Below are positions 18,769 through 26,741 of a stretch of 64,000 nucleotides of DNA, in pieces (within the stretch, counting starts at the first letter, position 1; each line of letters opens with the position of its first letter). The notes under the pieces were generated by a model. It worked only from the letters and a program-made list of their open reading frames with translations, was not told the DNA's origin and did no database searches. The DNA lies in the NCBI RefSeq assembly GCF_027923405.1, contig NZ_BQYI01000001.1, forward strand, positions 1,342,501-1,406,500, given 5' to 3'. The position numbers and the translations under genes were made by a program. The DNA comes from Paenibacillus sp. YYML68. GTDB lineage: Bacteria > Bacillota > Bacilli > Paenibacillales > NBRC-103111.

Positions 18769-19539
18769 ATGGCTAACCTATCGCTTCGAGTGGATTTGAA
18801 CGCCGATATGGGCGAAAGCTTCGGCGTATATCGGCTAGGCGCTGACGAGGAGCTTGTCCAGCATATTACGTCTGCGAATATTGCATGCGGCTACCATGCA
18901 GGTGATCCGTCGGTGATGAGGCGGACGGTCAAGCTTTGTCTGGAGGCAGGGGTAGGGATCGGTGCGCATCCGGGTCTTCCCGACTTGAGCGGCTTCGGCC
19001 GACGCATGATGCAGGTCAGCCCGGAGGAGGTATACGACCTGATGCTGTATCAGATCGGAGCGCTGCAGGCGATCGCACGTGCCGAAGGGGGGAGCGTTCG
19101 GCATGTGAAGCCGCACGGCGCGCTATACAATATGGCTGCTGTGCAGCCTCCGCTTGCCGATGCGATCGCGGAGGCGGTGCTGCGGCTCGATCCAACGCTA
19201 ATGCTGTTCGGTCTCGCCGGTAGCGAGCTTATTCGTGCTGCGGAGCGCAAGGGGCTGCGTGCTGTTCCGGAAGCGTTCGCGGACCGGACTTATACGCCAG
19301 AGGGGACGTTGACGCCGCGAGGTGAGAGCGGGGCTCTGCTTCACGACCCGGAGCAGGCGGCCGCGCAGGTACTGTCCATTGTGCGCGATGGCCTCACGAT
19401 CTCGAAATCCGGCTCGCCGGTGTCCTTGCAGGCCGAGACCTTCTGCATCCACGGCGACGGTCCCGGCGCTGCCCAGCTTGCCGCCGCTCTGAAGCTGAGC
19501 CTCATCCAACACGGCGTTGAAGTAAAGCCCGTCACCTGA
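18769..19539 (+). CDS. pxpA: 5-oxoprolinase subunit PxpA (LamB/YcsF family)
   Basis: The 256-residue protein has the family signature VDLNADMGESFGVYRLG at residues 7-23, SANIACGYHAGDPSVMRRTV, IGAHPGLPDLSGFGRR and HVKPHGALYNMA, ending FCIHGDGPGAAQLAAAL. It is the catalytic-side subunit that works with PxpB and PxpC. ATG 18769 has GGAGGAG at ideal spacing; an upstream in-frame start lacks homology. Its last codons and stop form the first bases of the 72-bp repeat that follows. It is separated from pxpBC by 1.1 kb, which is unusual. Confidence 0.93.
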   Translation: MANLSLRVDLNADMGESFGVYRLGADEELVQHITSANIACGYHAGDPSVMRRTVKLCLEAGVGIGAHPGLPDLSGFGRRMMQVSPEEVYDLMLYQIGALQAIARAEGGSVRHVKPHGALYNMAAVQPPLADAIAEAVLRLDPTLMLFGLAGSELIRAAERKGLRAVPEAFADRTYTPEGTLTPRGESGALLHDPEQAAAQVLSIVRDGLTISKSGSPVSLQAETFCIHGDGPGAAQLAAALKLSLIQHGVEVKPVT

Positions 19540-19789
19540 TTGAGCGCGGTTCCACCCGCTGCTCGGGCCAGGTGACGGAAACGTGTTCCCCCGTAACTCC
19601 CCGTCACCTGATTGAGCGCGGTTCCACCCGCTGCTCGGGCCAGGTGACGGAAACGTGTTCCCCCGTAACTCCCCGTCACCTGATTGAGCGCGGTTCCACC
19701 CGCTGCTCGGGCCAGGTGACGGAAACGGGTTCCCCCGTCAAGCCCGTCACCTGATAGATCGCGGTTTCTCCCGCGACTGGGGTCAGGTG
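19528..19789. repeat. 72-bp tandem repeat of hairpin units
   Basis: Units start with GTCACCTGAT at 19531, 19603, 19675 and (diverged) 19746. Each unit contains the inverted pair CCGTCACCTG / CAGGTGACGG with an inner GAGCGCGG/CCGCTGCTC helix, so each can fold as a stem-loop. The array fills the convergent space between pxpA and the TauE gene and probably acts as a multiplied bidirectional terminator, or is a REP-like sequence. The first unit overlaps the pxpA stop codon. Confidence 0.85.
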
Positions 19790-19793
19790 CCCC

Positions 19794-20555
19794 CTACATC
19801 AGCTTGATGCCGCTGATCAAAATAATGATCGCCATGACCGTTCTCAGCGGCTTGGCGGGTACCTTCGCGGATAGGCTGCTGCCGAGGAGGACGCCGGGCA
19901 CGGAGCCGATCAGTAAGTTGATCGCCAGCATGTAATGGATGTTGCCGAAACCAGCATGCAGCAGGCCTGCAGCCGATACGAGCAGGAACGCGTGTACGAT
20001 GTCGGTGCCGACAAGCTCCGCTGCCTTAAGTCGGTAGAAGAACATCATGGCCAGAGCGAATAAGGAGCCGGAGCCGATCGAGGTCAAGCCGACTACGAAG
20101 CCGAGGAGAACGCCGATCATGATCGATAAGGCTCGTTTCTCATGAAGCGGCTTATCCTGAAGCGCCGTCGGCTCACTCGGGATGAACCATACCTTAATGA
20201 TGCTCAGCAAGGCGACGATGACCAGGACGAAGCCGAGCGCGTGCTTAATGATCGTATCTTGATACGCATGCAGCGACGGCACGAACTTCAGCAGCAGTAC
20301 GGCGACGATCGCACTCGGGATGCTGCCCCAGGCCATGTGCTTCACAAGCGTCATGTTGACCGTCTTCTGCCGAACGTGCTGGATGCTGCCGAATAGCTTC
20401 GTCACCGCATTATAGAACAGATCTGTAGCGACAGCGACAGTAGGCTGAATGCCTAGAAACACGAGCAGCGGGGTTAACAGGGCGGCTCCGCCTACACCGG
20501 TCAGACCGACAAGCAGGCCGACCAGCGCCCCCATGAGCACAATACCCAATTCCAT
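19794..20555 (-). CDS. TauE/SafE-family sulfite/anion exporter
   Basis: The 253-residue protein has about eight hydrophobic segments and the two internal half-repeats typical of the family (VGLLVGLTGVGGAALLTPLL near the N-terminus; LLGFVVGLTSIGSGSLFALA in the second half). Relatives export organosulfonates, sulfite or sulfoacetate, but many are uncharacterised. ATG 20555 has AGAGGTGG 6 nt upstream; a GTG three codons earlier is less likely. Confidence 0.85.
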   Translation of the reverse strand: MELGIVLMGALVGLLVGLTGVGGAALLTPLLVFLGIQPTVAVATDLFYNAVTKLFGSIQHVRQKTVNMTLVKHMAWGSIPSAIVAVLLLKFVPSLHAYQDTIIKHALGFVLVIVALLSIIKVWFIPSEPTALQDKPLHEKRALSIMIGVLLGFVVGLTSIGSGSLFALAMMFFYRLKAAELVGTDIVHAFLLVSAAGLLHAGFGNIHYMLAINLLIGSVPGVLLGSSLSAKVPAKPLRTVMAIIILISGIKLM

Positions 20556-20706
20556 CGTTTCCACCTCTAGTCCTCAATTTATAGTCTGCGACGTAAAACC
20601 CCTTGCTTGAGCTATGGGGATGTAAGTCGCCATCTGCGAACAGCTTTCGTTAGTTTTCTTGAATCTATCTATTGTTTTGTGGTATGCTGATCTTGAGGTG
20701 ATAACC

Positions 20707-21105
20707 GTGTCAAGAGACGTATATAGCACTAACAATGTGGTGTTCGATTGCAAATACCATGTCGTATTCTGCCCGAAGTATCGGCGTAAGGTGCTTGTAT
20801 CTCCAATCGACGAACGACTGAAAGAGTTGTTCCTGCTGAAAGCTAACGAACTTCAAGCGGAAATCGTCCATATGGATATCATGCCTGACCATGTGCATGT
20901 GCTGATTAGGTGCGATCCGCAGTTCGGCATTCACAAAGTTGTGAAGCATCTGAAAGGGTATACGTCGCGTATGTTGCGCCAAGAGTTCAAGCAGCTTACA
21001 TCTCGGCTTCCGTCGCTGTGGACCAATAGCTATTTCGTCGCTACGGTTGGAAGCGTGTCGCTTGAAACGGTACAGCGATATATTGAAGAACAGAAGGATC
21101 GTTGA
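20707..21105 (+). CDS. tnpA: IS200/IS605 transposase TnpA (Y1 HUH)
   Basis: The 132-residue product has the HUH motif (DHVHVLI, preceded by MDIMP) and the catalytic tyrosine in the C-terminal helix (VQRYIEEQ). The N-terminal NNVVFDCKYHVVFCPKYRR is typical. It cuts and joins single-stranded ends of the element. GTG 20707 with AGGTGAT upstream matches the family length; a TTG 16 codons earlier would add non-homologous sequence. It appears complete, so the element may still move. Confidence 0.92.
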   Translation: MSRDVYSTNNVVFDCKYHVVFCPKYRRKVLVSPIDERLKELFLLKANELQAEIVHMDIMPDHVHVLIRCDPQFGIHKVVKHLKGYTSRMLRQEFKQLTSRLPSLWTNSYFVATVGSVSLETVQRYIEEQKDR

Positions 21106-21107
21106 AC

Positions 21108-21610
21108 ATGCGAATAACGTACAAATACCGACTGTATCCAAGCCGCGAACAGCGCAAGGCGATTCACTTCACTATAGAGCGTTGCCGCCTGCTGTATAAC
21201 CGTTTGCTGGACGAACGTATTCACGCCTACTCGCTCGACTGCATGAACATGTTGCCAATCAGCGCAAGGATTACGCGCATAAGCTGTCTCGTAATCTCGT
21301 AAGCCGCTTCGGCTTGATCGCTTTCGAAGATTTAAATACGGTTGGTATGGTCAAGAATCACAACCTCGCAAAGTCGATCGTAGACGCTGGCTGGCATCAG
21401 CTCGTACAATTCACGAAATACAAGGCTGAGAGTGCCGGTAGAGTCGTGAAACAAGTCGATCCACGAAATACGTCACAGATATGCTCGAATTGCGGTGAAG
21501 TCGTCAAAAAAGAACTGAAGGAACGCACGCACCACTGTCCGCATTGCGGTTTCGTTGCAGACCGAGACGTGAACGCGGCTATCAATATTTTGCAAAGAGC
21601 AACAGCCTAA
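21108..21610 (+). pseudogene. tnpB: TnpB (RNA-guided nuclease), internally deleted
   Basis: The N-terminus (MRITYKYRLYPSREQRKAIH...) runs to about 21235 and is then joined in another frame to the C-terminal third (HVANQRKDYAHKLSRNLVSR, FEDLNTVGM, CSNCGE...HHCPHCGF, ADRDVNAAIN). Roughly 170-200 codons are missing, including the region with the first RuvC aspartate; the Glu of FEDL, the zinc ribbon and the last Asp remain. The nuclease must be inactive. The RNA scaffold that normally overlaps the tnpB end and right end appears to be retained. Confidence 0.85.
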
Positions 21611-21790
21611 GCATGAACGGGCTCGGATGGAGCCTTCAGCGAGGAAATGGGTTGCCGTTTCTGTTGACCTGAGAAGCCCCTCCCTTTAGGGATGGGGAGT
21701 CATCACGTCTAAGTCATACATCCGCAATCCTTCCACACTCCTCACTATATGTACGCCCACAATCGAAGGTGTGCATGTGTCACGGTAACG

Positions 21791-21812
21791 AAAAAAAGCT
21801 CCCGCAGGAGCT
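21791..21812 (-). terminator. Terminator of the small minus-strand gene
   Basis: On the minus strand AGCTCC-TGCG-GGAGCT is followed by seven T, 41 nt after the stop at 21853. Confidence 0.85.
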
Positions 21813-21852
21813 CTTCCAATCACTAGCCATCTATTACACGTTGAGACTGCAG

Positions 21853-21993
21853 CTATTGCACCTGCTGACCGGACGCTTTACGCAGTTCATTGGCGAGCCG
21901 GTTAAATTCCTTGCGCGCTTCCTCGGATTCCGTACAGAAGTAAGCGGCGGATAAGAAGCGGATGATCTTGTTGGCGTCTTCAGCACTCAGCAT
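21853..21993 (-). CDS. Small conserved-looking protein, 46 residues
   Basis: The frame reads MLSAEDANKIIRFLSAAYFC then TESEEARKEFNRLANELRKA and SGQQVQ with a stop. It is a compact helical, charged protein. AGGAGG lies 7 nt before the chosen ATG (an ATG two codons upstream sits too close to that site), and a strong terminator follows, so the unit looks like a real gene. I recognise no family. Confidence 0.7.
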   Translation of the reverse strand: MLSAEDANKIIRFLSAAYFCTESEEARKEFNRLANELRKASGQQVQ

Positions 21994-22122
21994 AACCATT
22001 CCTCCTCAGTTGAAGCTTCGGGCTTCCCTAATATAATGTACGCAGACGATAGGAGGAAGGTGAAGCTCTTGAATATGCTATAATCGAAGCGTCACGTTCA
22101 ACCGAAGGAGAGTGAGCTCAGT

Positions 22123-22515
22123 ATGATTCCGGTGTTCGTCTATGGTACGCTGCTGACGGGCGAATCCAATCATCACGTGGTCGCTTCATATGTGAGATCA
22201 GTCAGGCCGGGAGTCGTTCACGGGAGCCTATATGATGTGGGAGCTTACCCGGCGCTGGTGCAGGAACATAGCGCGAGCGGAAGGATGGTCGAGGGAGAAT
22301 GGCTCCTAGTGGAGGATGCAGGGCTGATCGCGATGGACGAGCTCGAGGAATATTACGGTCCAGGCCAGTCTAACGATTATGAGCGAGTATGGATACGCGA
22401 TGCTGCAGACGAGAGTCTGGAGGGCTGGGTGTACGTATGGGCGAGCAGCAGAGGCTGTCCGCTCATCGACAAGCGTTCCTGGAGAGAGCACTGCAGCAGC
22501 AGGAGCCGACAATAA
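22123..22515 (+). CDS. Gamma-glutamylcyclotransferase-like (YtfP/GGCT) protein
   Basis: The 130-residue protein has the family start VFVYGTLLTGESNHH (residues 4-18), a beta-barrel pattern through VRPGVVHGSLYDVGAYPALV, and the acidic MVEGEWL position where the catalytic Glu lies. Family members release 5-oxoproline from gamma-glutamyl amines, or are of unknown substrate. GAAGGAGA precedes the ATG. The 5-oxoprolinase genes lie 2.6-6.5 kb upstream, a suggestive but unproven link. Confidence 0.82.
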   Translation: MIPVFVYGTLLTGESNHHVVASYVRSVRPGVVHGSLYDVGAYPALVQEHSASGRMVEGEWLLVEDAGLIAMDELEEYYGPGQSNDYERVWIRDAADESLEGWVYVWASSRGCPLIDKRSWREHCSSRSRQ

Positions 22516-22527
22516 TCGTACGTAAGC

Positions 22528-22561
22528 AAAAACCGCTGTGCGCCTAAATGCGCTACAGCGG
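22528..22561 (-). terminator. Terminator downstream of the 22.6-kb minus gene
   Basis: CCGCTGT/ACAGCGG arms with an inner GCGC helix; on the minus strand the stem is followed by TTTTTG. It also lies just after the cyclotransferase-like gene. Confidence 0.7.
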
Positions 22562-22594
22562 CTAGGATGCCTCATATATGACCAGAATATCGGT

Positions 22595-22978
22595 TTACGC
22601 TCTGCTTGAGTATCTTCTCCAATCATCCCGCTCGGATTTCTTGATCGTCTCCGAAATTCGCATCATGATCGCGTTCACTTCAGTTTCACCGATCGTCTCA
22701 AGCAGCTGCTCGTAGCTCAGGTCATCCTTTAGCAGCTTACGGGATACGGTGCTTTCGCGATACCAGGCCTCCGTCAGGGCGAAGGAGCCGTCCTTTTTTA
22801 GCCATACCTCATGGTAATAATCTTTTTCTCCCTCTTGGGCGATCAAGGTTAAGTAGTAGGCGAGAATCGGTATGCGCGGGTCTGCCAAGCGCTGACTAAT
22901 GACGGAGCCGGAAGCAACCGGCTGTCCGAACGTAACATATTTCGACACTTTTCTTATAAGCTGATCAGCAGCAATCAT
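22595..22978 (-). CDS. Hypothetical protein, 127 residues
   Basis: No family recognised. The sequence is soluble, mixed alpha/beta, without signal peptide or membrane segment; ILAYYLTLIAQEG and YYHEVWLKKDGSFALTEAWY form a strand-rich centre and the C-terminus is helical (ETEVNAIMMRISETIKKS). AAGGGGG lies 6 nt before the ATG and a terminator follows, supporting a genuine single gene. Confidence 0.65.
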   Translation of the reverse strand: MIAADQLIRKVSKYVTFGQPVASGSVISQRLADPRIPILAYYLTLIAQEGEKDYYHEVWLKKDGSFALTEAWYRESTVSRKLLKDDLSYEQLLETIGETEVNAIMMRISETIKKSERDDWRRYSSRA

Positions 22979-23183
22979 TATTATCCCCCTTTCATCATAG
23001 GACCTTAATCCTTTAAATCATTAAATTATAATCAACTCATGATAATCACAATACTACCATAGTTCTAATGACTTATGCATCATACTTTTGGATTATTACA
23101 AGCTGCCAAATGTTTCGTCCGTTCACCCAAAAGAAATTGAAACGTGTTATAATAAGGATATGTGAAAGACAATCGGGGTGGGA

Positions 23184-23579
23184 ATGAAGCCTATGGAATC
23201 GTATCAAATTTTATTGGCGGACGATGAGGCCGCATTGCGATTTTTGCTAACCGAAACGCTAGCGGAGGAAGGGTATCACATCGTAGAGGCTGCTGATGGT
23301 AAGGAAGCGATCAAGCTGCTAGATCAGACGAAGTATGATCTGGTGATCTTAGATTATATGATGCCGGAGAAGACAGGGATCGAGGTGTGCGAGTGGCTGA
23401 GAGCGAGCTCGGAGCTGAATCGCGATGTTCCTGTGGTGCTGCTCACAGCCAAGGCGCAGGAGAAGGATAAGGAAAGAGCGATTCAAGCGGGCGTAACCCG
23501 TTACATCGTGAAGCCATTCAGTCCGATGCTGCTTCTCGATGTCGTGCAAGAATTGATTGAAGCATCTGACACGATATAG
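23184..23579 (+). CDS. Stand-alone receiver (CheY/DivK-like) protein
   Basis: A single REC domain: LLADDEAALRFLL, phospho-acceptor Asp in LVILDYMMPEKTG, VVLLTAK (Thr) and IVKPF (Lys). There is no output domain. A TATAAT -10 lies at 23148-23153. ATG 23184 fits GGGGTGGG upstream; ATG 23193 or GTG 23178 are alternatives. It is 12 bp from the Hpt-REC-GGDEF-REC gene, suggesting a phosphorelay with that protein's Hpt domain. Confidence 0.88.
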   Translation: MKPMESYQILLADDEAALRFLLTETLAEEGYHIVEAADGKEAIKLLDQTKYDLVILDYMMPEKTGIEVCEWLRASSELNRDVPVVLLTAKAQEKDKERAIQAGVTRYIVKPFSPMLLLDVVQELIEASDTI

Positions 23580-23591
23580 GGTGTAACGTAC

Positions 23592-25409
23592 ATGTCATCA
23601 AGAATGAATAGACAGGCAGCAACTGTAGCAGGACAGCAGTCTCCTCGGATATTATGCGGATCGGAAGTGGACACAGTGCGAAATCCGACAGGTGAAGATC
23701 GAAGCGGGAAAGAGCAGCGATTGTTGAAGGAAGGCCGTAAGCGTTACGTTCGTGAGCTAGAGAAGCAGCTCGGGCAGCTCAACGCCTGGATCGGTGCGCC
23801 GGACGATGAGGAGTATGCGGTCGACACAGCCAAACAAATTTATCGGGTCGTACATACGCTAAAGGGCAGCGCTCCTATGTTCGGTTTCATCAGAATTGGG
23901 TCAGGCGCGCAGAAGCTGGTCGACCTGTGGGAATGGACACAGCATGACGACGCTGTCATCAACGGGGCGTTCATCATGGATCGGTTTATTCGAACCTCCT
24001 CTTTATCGGAGCCTATTTTGCGCGAGCTGGAGCTTGAGCTTGATATATATAGTCGGGAGCTGGAGCTTGATGAGCATCATGAGCGATATGGCTCCGGTAT
24101 GATGATGAGCGGCGGAGAACGAATGCTGGTTATCGACGATGACGACGTGCTGCGCTCCTATCTGGTGCGCCGACTACGGATGGACGGCTACGAGGTCGAT
24201 GAGGCCGCAGATGTTGCCGAAGCGCAGCGGCTGCTGCGTCAGAAGCCTTACCAGCTCATTACACTCGATTTGATGATGCATCCGGTCAGCGGCTATGAGC
24301 TGTTTGAGTTTTTAAAGGATGATCCGACGCTGAAGTGGACGCCGCTCATCGTGTTGTCCGGCCGCAACGATGTGAACGATAAGGTGCGCTGCTTTTATTT
24401 GGGCGCTGACGATTATGTGACGAAGCCCTTTCAATACGAGGAGCTGAGCGCGAGAATCTACAGCCTGCTGAAGCGCACCCGCACGTTCGAGCAGATGGCG
24501 TTCAGAGATCCGTTAACTGGGGCGTATAACCGCCGCTTCTTCGACCATCAGATCAATGTGGAGCTTCAGCGCATTACCCGCTATCCGGCGCCCATCTCGC
24601 TCGTATTCATCGATATTGACCGATTCAAGTCGATTAACGATACTCATGGCCATCATATCGGCGATCTGGTGCTGCAGGGACTCGCGCACTTGCTGCAAGG
24701 GAACATTCGGAGCACGGATCTGTTGGCGCGCTTCGGGGGGGAAGAATTCGTCGTCGTGCTGCCGAACACCACCGGGGCTGATGCGCAGCGGATCATGGAG
24801 AGCATTCTGCGGCAGGCTCATCTCGAGCCGGTTGCACAGAATGAGGGTCATATGTTCTACATTACGTTCTCTGCGGGTGTGGCTGAATGGAGGCCAGGTA
24901 TTAGTGTTCAGGAGTGGACGGCGCTGGCCGATGAGGCGATGTACGAGGCGAAGCAGTCCGGACGTAATCGGATTGTGCTGTCGGCCTCCTGCTTAAGCTC
25001 ACCTCTGCCTAGTAATGCAACTGCATCCGGCAAGCGATCCAAGGTGCTTATCGCCGATGATGATAAAATATTGCGCTCCATCCTGCTCGCGAAGCTCAAG
25101 CATCTGCCGGTTGATTTCTACGAGGCGGAAGACGGAGAGGAAGCGTATAAGCTGATTCGGCATAGCGCATTCGACCTCTGTATTCTCGACGGAGTGATGC
25201 CGAACCTTGACGGCTTCGGGGTGCTCGAGCGAATGAAAGAGCACAACACACGTCCACCTGAGCTGAAGGTGCTCATCCTGTCCGGCAGAAGCCGCGAGGA
25301 GGACGTCAGCCGAGGGCTGGAGCTTGGAGCGAACAGTTACATGCATAAGCCGTTCTCGATGGTGGAGCTGGAGCTCAAGGTGAAGGAAATGCTGCAGATT
25401 TATACATAA
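23592..25409 (+). CDS. Hpt-REC-GGDEF-REC diguanylate cyclase
   Basis: 605 residues. An N-terminal Hpt-like helical domain carries HTLKGSAPMFGF (His about 98). REC1 covers about 178-295 (VIDDDDVLRSYLV, ITLDLMMHPVSG, VTKPF). A GGDEF domain follows (about 305-470) with active-site GGEEF and, five residues upstream, an RxxD inhibitory site (RSTD), so it should make c-di-GMP with product feedback. REC2 is C-terminal (LIADDDKILRSIL, CILDGVMPN, MHKPF). No membrane segment. Two receivers flanking a cyclase plus an Hpt and a separate CheY gene make a compact relay. Confidence 0.88.
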   Translation: MSSRMNRQAATVAGQQSPRILCGSEVDTVRNPTGEDRSGKEQRLLKEGRKRYVRELEKQLGQLNAWIGAPDDEEYAVDTAKQIYRVVHTLKGSAPMFGFIRIGSGAQKLVDLWEWTQHDDAVINGAFIMDRFIRTSSLSEPILRELELELDIYSRELELDEHHERYGSGMMMSGGERMLVIDDDDVLRSYLVRRLRMDGYEVDEAADVAEAQRLLRQKPYQLITLDLMMHPVSGYELFEFLKDDPTLKWTPLIVLSGRNDVNDKVRCFYLGADDYVTKPFQYEELSARIYSLLKRTRTFEQMAFRDPLTGAYNRRFFDHQINVELQRITRYPAPISLVFIDIDRFKSINDTHGHHIGDLVLQGLAHLLQGNIRSTDLLARFGGEEFVVVLPNTTGADAQRIMESILRQAHLEPVAQNEGHMFYITFSAGVAEWRPGISVQEWTALADEAMYEAKQSGRNRIVLSASCLSSPLPSNATASGKRSKVLIADDDKILRSILLAKLKHLPVDFYEAEDGEEAYKLIRHSAFDLCILDGVMPNLDGFGVLERMKEHNTRPPELKVLILSGRSREEDVSRGLELGANSYMHKPFSMVELELKVKEMLQIYT

Positions 25410-25416
25410 ATGATTC

Positions 25417-25467
25417 AAAAAGCCCGAATCCACCAGCGCTGTTGCGCCGCGTGGACCGGGCTTTTTC
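25417..25467. terminator. Bidirectional terminator
   Basis: AAAAAGCCCG / CGGGCTTTTT arms with an inner helix lie between the convergent cyclase gene and nrdB. Confidence 0.85.
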
Positions 25468-25481
25468 ATTGAACGGATCGA

Positions 25482-26519
25482 TTATAGATCGTCCCAATTA
25501 AGGTTCGAGGATTTGCTGTAGTTGGTGACCTTCTGCTCGAAGAAGTCAGTCTTCATCGCATTCATGTTGCTGAAGCTCTCTACCCACTTCATCGGATGGT
25601 CGACGACGTCCGGATACAGAATCTCGAGTCCCAGCTTGCGCATCCGTTCGTTCGAGATGTACTTGATGTACTGCTCGATGATCTCGTTGCTCAGACCGTG
25701 AATCTTGTTGTTCGTAATGTATTGTCCCCACTCGATCTCATGCGAGACGGCAGTCCACATCATGTTGCGCAGGTCCTCGATCAGCTCGTCGGTGAACACC
25801 TCTGGATTTTCCTTACGAATTTCCCGGAAGATGTTCTGGAATAGCGCCAAGTGCGTCAGCTCATCGCGCTGAATATATTTAATCTCGGACACGGTGCCGA
25901 GCATCTTGCCTTGACGGCCGAGCGCGTAGAAGAAGCTGAAGCCGCTGTAGAAATAGATGCCCTCTAGAATGTAGTTGGCCATAATGGTGCGCATCAGGTT
26001 GTCCGTTGTCGGCTCCTCGATGAACCGCTCATACAGGTCGGTGATGAAGCGGTTGCGGCGCGCCAGATGCTTGTCCTCGCGCCACTGGTTGTAGATCTCA
26101 TCGCGAACGTCGGCCGAGCAGACGCTGTCGAGTATGTACGAGTAGCTCTGGCTATGGACCGCTTCCTGGAACGTCTGAACAGTTAAGCACAGATTCACCT
26201 CAGGAGCAGTAATGTATTCATTGATGTTCGGCAAGTTCGCCGTCTGCAGCGAATCGAGGAAGATCAGGAAGCTGATGATCTTGTCATAGCTCTGGCGCTC
26301 CTCGGGCGAGAGGAATTTGTAATCCTTCGCATCCTGTGCGAGCGGAATTTCCTCCGGAATCCAGAAGTTATTCATCATCGTTCGGTACATCTTCGTTGCC
26401 CAGTCATACTTCACATTATTGAGCTCGATCAGGTTCGTCGTATTGCCGCCGATCATGCGGCGCTTGCCCCAATCGCGGTCGCCGTGCTCGTTGAACAGCT
26501 TCTTCTTCTGAAGATCCAT
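25482..26519 (-). CDS. nrdB: Ribonucleotide reductase class I, beta subunit
   Basis: The 345-residue radical-generating subunit carries the di-metal ligands: Asp in FLDSLQTANL, Glu and His in FQEAVHSQSYSY (with the radical-site Tyr just after), Glu in ILEGIYFYSGF, and Glu/His in IQRDELTHLALF. It provides the radical for NrdA to reduce ribonucleotides. ATG 26519 has GGAGG 10 nt upstream; the frame is open 12 codons further. The nrdA gene lies upstream on the same strand, separated by 222 bp with two hairpins. Confidence 0.93.
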   Translation of the reverse strand: MDLQKKKLFNEHGDRDWGKRRMIGGNTTNLIELNNVKYDWATKMYRTMMNNFWIPEEIPLAQDAKDYKFLSPEERQSYDKIISFLIFLDSLQTANLPNINEYITAPEVNLCLTVQTFQEAVHSQSYSYILDSVCSADVRDEIYNQWREDKHLARRNRFITDLYERFIEEPTTDNLMRTIMANYILEGIYFYSGFSFFYALGRQGKMLGTVSEIKYIQRDELTHLALFQNIFREIRKENPEVFTDELIEDLRNMMWTAVSHEIEWGQYITNNKIHGLSNEIIEQYIKYISNERMRKLGLEILYPDVVDHPMKWVESFSNMNAMKTDFFEQKVTNYSKSSNLNWDDL

Positions 26520-26582
26520 ATGCAAGGTACCTCCACTATCGATATGACTTACCAATACTTGCCATGCTGTATGCGTGTGAAA

Positions 26583-26608
26583 ACGACAGGGGTCCGTACC
26601 CCTGTCGT
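26583..26608 (-). other. Hairpin in the nrdA-nrdB gap (nrdB side)
   Basis: An 11-bp stem ACGACAGGGGT/ACCCCTGTCGT with a 4-nt loop lies 64 nt upstream of the nrdB ATG. There is no T-run. It may influence nrdB transcript level or stability. Confidence 0.6.
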
Positions 26609-26679
26609 AGGTTCTCTTAAAGCGGCCTGACGTATGCGCATCGTCTAACGCGATACGTGGCTTATGTTATAGCGCTATG

Positions 26680-26716
26680 GCGCCCGTCAGCAGCGTCTAG
26701 CGCTGCTGACGGGCGC
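26680..26716 (-). terminator. 16-bp GC-rich hairpin after nrdA
   Basis: GCGCCCGTCAGCAGCG and its perfect complement with a 5-nt loop lie 26 nt after the nrdA stop. A T-run is lacking, so partial termination or an RNA-stability element is as likely as full termination. Confidence 0.6.
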
Positions 26717-26741
26717 TTGCGGCGGGATAGCTAGCAGCTCC

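Larger units (their letters stand above)
20583..21709 (+). mobile_element. IS200/IS605-type element with deleted tnpB
   Basis: The left end contains the characteristic foldback AACCCCTTGCTTGAGCTATG near 20597-20617. The right end contains the foldback CCCCTCCCTTTAGGGATGGG near 21676-21695. tnpA is intact and tnpB is internally deleted. There are no terminal inverted repeats or target duplication, as expected for this family. A TTTAT at 20578-20582 is the likely 5' target motif. The exact outer ends are estimates. Confidence 0.85.
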
